Assembly: GCA_002404055.1 (NCBI GenBank)
Contig: DHIZ01000155.1
Coordinates: forward strand, 1-18,285
DNA: 18,285 nucleotides
Direction of reading: 5' to 3'
DNA from: Chloroflexi bacterium UBA4733
GTDB taxonomy: Bacteria > Chloroflexota > UBA4733
Within the stretch, counting starts at the first letter, position 1. Each line of letters starts with the position of its first letter. The notes below the pieces were generated by a model. The model was not told the origin of the DNA. It did no database searches and worked only from the letters and a program-made list of their open reading frames with translations. This document shows positions 13,173 through 18,285 of this stretch, one piece after another. A program made the position numbers and the translations under genes.

Positions 13173-13712
13173 TTGCCGGTCACCCTCCGGCCAGAGCCGG
13201 GGCACATGGCGCTTCTTGTCGAGGCAGCACGTCGGATTTTGTGTGAGTTCGCGTCCTGTGCGCCTGGGTATGCCCTCGCCGTGAACGCTGAGTGCAGCAG
13301 GATCCTCGCCTTGCTCTGGCGGGAGGTAGTGGCCCACGATCCGGGACGCTTATCCGAGTGCTGGGAACGTACTGCCGAGATCGCTCGGCTGATGCCGGCC
13401 TTCCAGTTGATCCAGGCACGGTACTCGCAGCATTTGACGCTACAGGACCTGGCGCAGACCGTGCCGTTTCATCCAGCCTACTTTTCCACCTACTTCAAGC
13501 GAGTTGCCGGTGTCTCACCTATGCGCTACCTGACGCGCTATCGGTTGGATCGCGCCCGGGAGTTGCTGCTCAGCACCGACCGCACTATCGCGGAAATTGC
13601 GGCTGTCACAGGGCACCTGGATCCCTCGTACTTCGGCCGGGTATTTCGACGGACAGAGGGAATGCGCCCGGGCGAGTACCGGAAAGTACAACGGGACCGT
13701 ACCGTGATGTGA
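13173..13712 (+). CDS. AraC-family regulator, C-terminal DNA-binding half (179 aa, fragment of split gene)
   Basis: Starts in frame directly after the TGA at 13170-13172. Residues ~1-65 are the connecting helical part. Residues ~85-170 carry both AraC helix-turn-helix motifs: LTLQDLAQTVPFHPAYFSTY then FKRVAGVSPMRYL, and TIAEIAAVTGHLDPSYFGRV with the conserved FRRTEGMRPGEYRK ending. Both helix pairs look complete, so the half could bind DNA if made. Possible starts are TTG at 13173 and ATG at 13206, neither with a good Shine-Dalgarno, so expression would rely on reinitiation or readthrough. If the TGA is not real, this and the preceding entry are one gene of about 316 codons. A short CCCGG-tct-CCGGG hairpin follows the stop (13714-13726). 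Confidence 0.75.
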   Translation: MPVTLRPEPGHMALLVEAARRILCEFASCAPGYALAVNAECSRILALLWREVVAHDPGRLSECWERTAEIARLMPAFQLIQARYSQHLTLQDLAQTVPFHPAYFSTYFKRVAGVSPMRYLTRYRLDRARELLLSTDRTIAEIAAVTGHLDPSYFGRVFRRTEGMRPGEYRKVQRDRTVM

Positions 13713-13759
13713 GCCCGGTCTCCGGGTCGTGATGCCAGAAAGCCAGACAAAGAAAGTCC

Positions 13760-13781
13760 GGTTCTTCCCTAAGCAAGAACC
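13760..13781. promoter_or_regulatory. Perfect 7-bp inverted repeat abutting a -35 box
   Basis: GGTTCTT (13760-13766) and AAGAACC (13775-13781) are exact reverse complements around 8 bases. The right arm ends at the base before the TTGCCG -35 hexamer. No T-run follows, so a regulator site fits better than a terminator of the AraC gene. Confidence 0.5.
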
Positions 13782-13810
13782 TTGCCGATGATACCCGTTG
13801 ACTTTACAAT
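13782..13810 (+). promoter_or_regulatory. Promoter of the PhyH-SBP3 pair
   Basis: TTGCCG (13782-13787) and TACAAT (13805-13810) are separated by 17 bp, matching consensus at 4 of 6 and 5 of 6. The predicted transcript start is about 50 bases before the GTG at 13868. Confidence 0.55.
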
Positions 13811-13867
13811 GAGGGGTGTCCGGCTTTGCGCGGTGCCACGCCCCTTCACTGCAGAAAGGATCAGCAC

Positions 13868-14770
13868 GTGGGTACGATGTCCTCTGAGGTCCGAGAGAGA
13901 ACGAACACGGCGTTGGCTGAGGAGAGCTTCCAGTTCGACAAGTATGAGGCTGCGCCCTATCCTGATGACCTCTACCGCTATCGGGCGCTCGCCATCGGTA
14001 TTGAGGGCTTTGGCGCCTTCACGGACGAGCACGTGACATTCTTCCGCGACCACGGCTATCTCGTGATGAACAACGCCTTCAACCGATCCGAAGTCGCTGC
14101 TGCGCTCGACGGGTTACTCGATTTAATCGACGGGAAGAACCCGGAGTTCAGAGGCCTCCAGTTGGAGGCAAGTGCCCGCCGCCTGTTGCCCACGGTGTCG
14201 CGGGAGCAGAAGCAGGATCTCGTTCGCAAGCTCCACCACTATGTCAACTACGACACACGGCTGAAGGCAATTGCTGAACATCCACAGTTGCTGCACGCGG
14301 TCGGCCGGCTCCTGGAAGCGCAACCGAGTTTGCTGGCCGATCAGGCAATGCTCAAGCCGCCACTTATTGGTCGCGAGAAGCCATGGCATCAAGACCAAGC
14401 CTTTTTCAATGTGCCGGTGGCAGCAAGGGTCGTCGGCGCCTGGATTGCGTTGGATGAGGCGACGCCGGAGAATGGCTGCATGCACATCCTTCCCGATCGC
14501 CATCGGCAGCCGATCATCCACTTCCAGCGGCGCGATTGGCAGATCTGTGATGAGCAGATTGCGACGGATGAGGTGATGGCAGTGCCGCTGCAGCCCGGCG
14601 GCTTGCTCTTCTTCGACAGCTACTTGCCGCATGGCACACCGGTAACCCATTCAAGTCAGCGTCGCCGCGCCTTGCAGCTGCACTACTGCGCTGAAGGGGT
14701 TGATCGAGCGAACCAAAAAGAGCGCATGGCGGTCTTCGGCAGCGACGGGAAGGATGTGACGTGTGCGTGA
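13868..14770 (+). CDS. Phytanoyl-CoA dioxygenase (PhyH) family oxygenase (300 aa)
   Basis: A non-haem Fe(II)/2-oxoglutarate-dependent oxygenase fold that usually hydroxylates small metabolites. Visible ligands are HQD in KPWHQDQAFF (H174, D176), the distal His in YLPHGTPVTH (H255) and the 2-oxoglutarate-binding Arg in SSQRRRALQLHY (about residue 266). The N-terminal FTDEHVTFFRDHGYLVMNNA is the usual family opening. The GTG at 13868 has AAAGGA 7 bases upstream and is preferred over the ATG at 13877, which would be too far from it. Its end overlaps the SBP3 start by 8 bases, so the two are translationally coupled. The substrate is unknown; the coupling suggests it acts on the compound that SBP3 binds, or on a product of it. 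Confidence 0.9.
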   Translation: MGTMSSEVRERTNTALAEESFQFDKYEAAPYPDDLYRYRALAIGIEGFGAFTDEHVTFFRDHGYLVMNNAFNRSEVAAALDGLLDLIDGKNPEFRGLQLEASARRLLPTVSREQKQDLVRKLHHYVNYDTRLKAIAEHPQLLHAVGRLLEAQPSLLADQAMLKPPLIGREKPWHQDQAFFNVPVAARVVGAWIALDEATPENGCMHILPDRHRQPIIHFQRRDWQICDEQIATDEVMAVPLQPGGLLFFDSYLPHGTPVTHSSQRRRALQLHYCAEGVDRANQKERMAVFGSDGKDVTCA

Positions 14771-16874
14771 TCACGACGTGCCCACTGACAGCCAGACAAT
14801 GCTGACGCGTCGCCACTTTCTCCGCTGTGTAGGCGCTACGAGCACCCTCACAATCTCAGCAGCCACGCTCGCAGCGTGCGGTGGCGGTGCTGCGCCCCAA
14901 CCAACGGTCGCCGCGCCAGCAGCGAAGATCAGCGCGACGGCTGCCCCGACGACAGCACCGGCGCCCACGTCGGCGCCGGTGGTCGCGGCGACAGCGGTTG
15001 CGGGGACACCGACAGCTGCCGCCCCGCCGAAGTCTGTCGGCAAGGGGACGCTCGTCTTCCAAACCCCGGGCGTCGGCGCGGAAGGCACCGCCTTTGCCCC
15101 CTCGGCCATCAAGTTCAGCCAGCAGACAGGCATCAAGGTAGAGTACGTGGACAGCGGGCTGAACTTTGAGAAATATGCTGTCCAGTACGCGAGTGGCTCC
15201 GGCGGTGATGTCTACGAGTACGAGACGAAGCAGATCCTGCACTACGCCACCCTCGGCGCTTTCCTGAATCTTGATCCGTACGTGGCGAAGTCAACGGTCA
15301 TGAAGCCGGCGGACTTCTTCCCCGTCATCTGGAACAAGTGCCACATCAATGGCCACCTGTATGCAGCGCCGGAAGAGACAACGCCGGTGGCGGTCTACTA
15401 CAACAAGGATCTCTTTCAGGCAGCCGGCGTCAAGCCGCCGCCCACCAGTTGGGCCGACGCTTCCTGGGATTGGAACGCCTTCCTGGACACCGCACAGAAG
15501 CTGTCCAAGCCCGACAAGACCCAATTCGGCGTCACCATCTCCACCTGGTGGGTCTACAGCCTGCCTTGGATTTGGAGCAACGGCGGCCATGAGGTGGATG
15601 AGGCGCTCACCAAAGCGACATTCAATACGCCGGGGGTGATCGGGGGCTGGCAGTATCTCCGGGATCTGCGCTGGAAGTACAACGTCTGGGCGCAGCCGAA
15701 GCAGAAGGATGCCGGCTTCAACGTCGGCGGCGACGCGATGTTCCTCAGCGGGCCATATTCTATCCCCGGTCTGCGCGCGGGAGCTAAGGTCCCCTGGGCC
15801 GTCGGCGCCCTGCCGAAGGGCAAGGCCGGCGTCTGGACGCGCGACCCGGCGAACTGCTACACAATTTGGGCCGGCAGCAAGAACAAGGATGAAGCCTTTC
15901 AGTTCCTTGAATTCCTCAGCGGACCGGAAGGCCAGCTCATCCTCGGGCAAAGCGCGCGAGGCATCCCGGCACGGAAGAGCGTCGCCACCTCGAAGGCCTT
16001 CCTCCAGCAGGGGGATGTAAACTGGCAAGTGTTCGTGGACGCCATCGACCAGGCCGGCATCGCCTACCCCAAACCCGGTTGGACCTGGAATGACCTGTGG
16101 ACTATGGCAGGAAAGCTGACGTTGCAGCAAGGAGACCAGCGACGGTTTGGCTTGCAATACGCGACAGATCTGCACTGGCTGTACCCGTTCTACGGCAGCC
16201 TGGGCGGAACCTACTTCGACCAAGGATTGACCAAAGCCACCTTCGATACGGCGGCCTCGCAGACGGCTCTGCAGATGTTGCTTGATGCGCGCGTGAAGAG
16301 CAACGTCACTCCCTACGGAGCGCAGGCCACGGCGATCAGTAAGCAGGCCAACGGCAAGCAGCCCTTTACGTTGGGTAACTACGGCATGGAGCATGCCTGG
16401 ATCGGCCTGATCGCCTACTTACACGACAAAGGCGTAGCGGTCACGAACTGGGACGTGGCGCCGATCCCAACGGGTGGCCCGGCACAGGTGCAGATGGTCG
16501 GCGGTCAAGGCTTTGCTATCGTCAGCGGAGCGAAGCACCCCGAGGAAGCCTGGATCTGGAACACCTTCATGGTTTCCGATGAGGTCCAGAAGATGCTTGG
16601 CGTCAATGGCGTCTGGTTCCCGGGGCGCAAGTCGATGGCGAAGTTCGGAATCCCCAGCGACGGCCAGCCCAGCCGCTTCATCGAAGCCTTTTACGATCCG
16701 GTCGGCACCGCCGGGATGAGTCCATGGTGGTATGTGCCGGGCTGGGACCAGTGGAGCAAGGTGATCACCGATGCGCTGGCGCCGGCCTGGAACGGCCAGG
16801 CCTTGGCGAGCGACGTCGCGGCCAAGATCACGCCCACCCTCGACAGCATGCTCCAGGCTCGACCGAAGGCCTAA
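14763..16874 (+). CDS. Oversized solute-binding lipoprotein with duplicated C-terminal half (SBP3, 703 aa)
   Basis: An extracellular solute receptor. A Tat motif (TRRHFLR) and lipobox (TLAAC, C39) are followed by an Ala/Pro/Thr linker to ~90. Residues ~94-415 read as a complete family-1 binding protein, from GTLVFQTPG through GHLYAAPEETTPVAVYYNKD to SGPEGQ and GIPARKSVA. Residues ~439-703 then repeat the second half: WTWNDLWTMAGKL, LTKATFDT, WDVAPIPTGG, HPEEAWIWNTF and FPGRKSM align with WDWNAFLDTAQKL, LTKATFNT, WAVGALPKGK, KDEAFQFLEFL and IPARKSV. Usual length is 420-500 residues. The GTG at 14763 has AAGGA upstream; GTG 14778 and ATG 14799 are alternatives. It overlaps the PhyH gene by 8 bp and has no permease nearby. 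Confidence 0.92.
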   Translation: MRDHDVPTDSQTMLTRRHFLRCVGATSTLTISAATLAACGGGAAPQPTVAAPAAKISATAAPTTAPAPTSAPVVAATAVAGTPTAAAPPKSVGKGTLVFQTPGVGAEGTAFAPSAIKFSQQTGIKVEYVDSGLNFEKYAVQYASGSGGDVYEYETKQILHYATLGAFLNLDPYVAKSTVMKPADFFPVIWNKCHINGHLYAAPEETTPVAVYYNKDLFQAAGVKPPPTSWADASWDWNAFLDTAQKLSKPDKTQFGVTISTWWVYSLPWIWSNGGHEVDEALTKATFNTPGVIGGWQYLRDLRWKYNVWAQPKQKDAGFNVGGDAMFLSGPYSIPGLRAGAKVPWAVGALPKGKAGVWTRDPANCYTIWAGSKNKDEAFQFLEFLSGPEGQLILGQSARGIPARKSVATSKAFLQQGDVNWQVFVDAIDQAGIAYPKPGWTWNDLWTMAGKLTLQQGDQRRFGLQYATDLHWLYPFYGSLGGTYFDQGLTKATFDTAASQTALQMLLDARVKSNVTPYGAQATAISKQANGKQPFTLGNYGMEHAWIGLIAYLHDKGVAVTNWDVAPIPTGGPAQVQMVGGQGFAIVSGAKHPEEAWIWNTFMVSDEVQKMLGVNGVWFPGRKSMAKFGIPSDGQPSRFIEAFYDPVGTAGMSPWWYVPGWDQWSKVITDALAPAWNGQALASDVAAKITPTLDSMLQARPKA

Positions 16875-16913
16875 CCCGACGCATTCGGGGAGTTGGGGGC
16901 GTGCCCGCCCGTC

Positions 16914-17615
16914 TCAATAGCTGTGCCCGGCATAGACGCGCTGTCCGCGTACCAGGAACCGCTGGGGGTCGGCCACCGACGCCAAGTCATCAGCACTGTG
17001 GTAGCCGAAGGTCATGCTGGTGCGCGTTTCCCCGGTCAAGTTCCGGCCCGCGCCGTGCCAGAGCAGGCTATCAATCGCCAGTAGCCCGCCAGCAGGCATC
17101 TCCACGCGCACCACTTGCTCCACCAGGCCGGCCTGGGCTGCCGCTACCGTGTCCGGCGCCCACGGTAGCAGGTGGCTTCCGGGGATGACCTGCGTGCTGC
17201 CGCGCTCACAGGTGGACGCTTCCAGGTAGAAGAGCACCGTGACAATGCCGCGGCTCCATTGGGGCACGTCCCGATGCAGGTAATCGCCGCCCGGTTCCGG
17301 CAGCCGCAGCGTGGCGTGGTTGTGGCGGTTGCGCAGCAACTCGATGTTCGGGCCGAGCAGATCCTCCAGGGGGTCGAGCACCAGGGGACTCGTCGCGACA
17401 GCGCGGAAGATCGGGGCGCGATCGAGGACATTGGAGAGGCGGACGATGCGCCCCTCGCGGTTGCGCACCACCGGCTGGACGGCCCGGGCGATATCCTGGT
17501 CGATTGCCGCCTTCAGCGCCTCGACCATCTCGCTCGGCAGCGTGCCCGGCAGCTTCACGAAGCCCGCCATCCGGAAATACCAGGCTTGCTCCGGCGTCAG
17601 TCGTGTCCCGGCCAT
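16914..17615 (-). CDS. Second phytanoyl-CoA dioxygenase (PhyH) family oxygenase (233 aa)
   Basis: Fe(II)/2-oxoglutarate oxygenase fold. The metal triad is H114 and D116 (YLHRDVPQW) and H187 (LLWHGAGRNL); the 2-oxoglutarate Arg is probably R198 (GETRTSMTFGYH). The N-terminal LTPEQAWYFRMAGFVKLPG is the standard opening. It is only distantly similar to the oxygenase at 13868 and shorter than it. The ATG at 17615 has AAAAGG about 8 bases upstream; the open frame to 17648 has no homology. It lies 93 bp after the AraC gene in the same direction and converges on SBP3 with 39 bp between the stops. The GC-rich gap (GGGCG-tgcc-CGCCC) may fold but lacks a T-run. The AraC-PhyH pairing suggests the oxygenase serves the pathway sensed by that regulator. 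Confidence 0.9.
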   Translation of the reverse strand: MAGTRLTPEQAWYFRMAGFVKLPGTLPSEMVEALKAAIDQDIARAVQPVVRNREGRIVRLSNVLDRAPIFRAVATSPLVLDPLEDLLGPNIELLRNRHNHATLRLPEPGGDYLHRDVPQWSRGIVTVLFYLEASTCERGSTQVIPGSHLLPWAPDTVAAAQAGLVEQVVRVEMPAGGLLAIDSLLWHGAGRNLTGETRTSMTFGYHSADDLASVADPQRFLVRGQRVYAGHSY

Positions 17616-17708
17616 GTCGACACCTTTTCCCTTTCCACACTCTGGCACGACATAGAGTACACATCGGGGGATAAGTCGGGGCCGGTCGAGTGGATGATCG
17701 CCTCGTCC

Positions 17709-18285
17709 CTAATCCGGGCCTCTCGCTGCCCGGCGAAAGGCGGCGGGTGGCTGGCCCACTAACGCCTTGAATTGGCGAGAAAAGAAGTACACGTCACGGT
17801 AACCGAGCGACTGGGCGATCTGCCGCACAGCCAAGTCGCTCTCTTGCAACAAGTGCCGGGCATGATCGATCCGGCGTTGTAGCAGGTAGCGTTGAGGCGT
17901 GCAACCGAACTGTTGGCGGAAGATGCGACTGAAATGCCCCGGCGAAAAACCGCAGGACCGCGCCAGAGTTCCCGGCGTGGAGGAATACAGCCCGTCGGTC
18001 TCCAGGCGCAGCAGGGTCTGGGCAATGGCGGGGTAGGCGTCGTAGCCGAGCCTCGGGACGGCGGCGAGTTGGGCGTCCTCGCGGCAGACTTCGGTAAGCA
18101 CCAGCCGCAAGAGCGCGCCTGCGACCATCGCCCATCCAGGCGGCCGCAAGGTCAGCAGCACGAGGAGCCGCGCGAAGTAACCATCGAAGACATGTGGCTC
18201 CAGGAGGTGGCGATGCAGAGGCAACATCAGCTCGGGCGGGAGCCGCTCCACTTGTCCAAGGGGTGTCAAATTACGGCCGTAAGGG
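17709..18285 (-). CDS. AraC-family transcriptional regulator, 5' end beyond the window
   Basis: The frame is open to the window edge (PYGRNLTPLGQVERLPPEL is the first visible part), so the N-terminal sensor domain lies outside and the TTG at 18269 is not the true start. Residues in the last ~100 codons form the double helix-turn-helix of AraC proteins: GTLARSCGFSPGHFSRIFRQ then FGCTPQRYL, and AVRQIAQSLGYRDVYFFSRQ then FKALVGQPPAAFRR. Both motifs are complete. It is upstream of and co-directional with the PhyH gene at 17615, a pairing that suggests it activates that gene. A CCGGGC/GCCCGG inverted repeat (17714-17733) overlaps its 3' end. Confidence 0.9.
   Translation of the reverse strand, partial: PYGRNLTPLGQVERLPPELMLPLHRHLLEPHVFDGYFARLLVLLTLRPPGWAMVAGALLRLVLTEVCREDAQLAAVPRLGYDAYPAIAQTLLRLETDGLYSSTPGTLARSCGFSPGHFSRIFRQQFGCTPQRYLLQRRIDHARHLLQESDLAVRQIAQSLGYRDVYFFSRQFKALVGQPPAAFRRAARGPD

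Noticed and set aside
15291..16394. 367-codon minus-strand frame
   Set aside because: Antisense to SBP3, which is well supported; no motif.
16875..16913. Bidirectional terminator between SBP3 and the second PhyH gene
   Set aside because: The GC-rich stretch can form a short stem but has no T-run on either side.
1..18285. CRISPR array, tRNA, rRNA or riboswitch
   Set aside because: No regularly spaced direct repeats, tRNA cloverleaf with a GGTTC-type arm, rRNA-like block or known riboswitch core was seen by reading both strands.

Overview
The window looks like GC-rich chromosomal DNA from a free-living heterotroph, most likely Chloroflexota (Armatimonadota-like lineages are the main alternative). 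This is inferred from four things: three Tat-type solute-binding lipoproteins with long Ser/Thr/Ala linkers after the lipobox, AraC regulators paired with phytanoyl-CoA-dioxygenase-type oxygenases, near-leaderless genes with a -10 box directly before the start codon, and many GTG/TTG starts. No rRNA, tRNA, CRISPR array, transposase or integrase is recognisable.

Layout. 1-1963 (minus strand) is an accessory patch. It holds an edge-truncated ORF, a second copy of a small unknown protein, a 3'-terminal fragment of a D-2-hydroxyacid dehydrogenase gene, a PIN-domain (VapC-like) gene without its N-terminus, a DUF2335 membrane protein and a small conserved hypothetical protein. 2203-8115 (minus strand) is an operon-like run in transcription order: lipoprotein sugar-binding protein, D-2-hydroxyacid dehydrogenase, small unknown protein, phage-tail-fibre-like protein, glycoside hydrolase, secreted modular protein. 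A divergent promoter and operator region at about 8164-8273 separates this run from a plus-strand ROK repressor and an enolase-superfamily enzyme (8274-10938). A second solute-binding protein (minus strand, 11085-12557) diverges from an AraC regulator broken by an in-frame TGA (12762-13712). A PhyH-type oxygenase (13868-14770) overlaps an oversized 703-residue solute-binding protein (14763-16874). A second PhyH oxygenase (16914-17615) and an edge-truncated AraC regulator (17709-18285) run toward it on the minus strand.

How it may work (inference). The locus looks built for capture and catabolism of sugars, sugar acids or glycosides. The glycoside hydrolase would release sugars and the lipoproteins would bind them. 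The enolase-superfamily enzyme would dehydrate or epimerise an acid sugar, and the dehydrogenase and oxygenases would process hydroxy acids or modified compounds. ROK and AraC proteins would sense the ligands. No ABC permease or ATPase gene lies in the window, so the binding proteins must use transporters encoded elsewhere.

The most unusual points are: an old segmental duplication (208-835 against 5174-5804) that kept an intact small gene but only the tail of the dehydrogenase; a solute-binding protein whose C-terminal half is internally duplicated; a glycoside hydrolase without a signal peptide, with three KAQHxxxLR-type repeats, next to a tail-fibre-like protein; a poly-G tract conserved in position but not length in the duplicated spacers; and a palindrome lying over the -35 box of the main operon.
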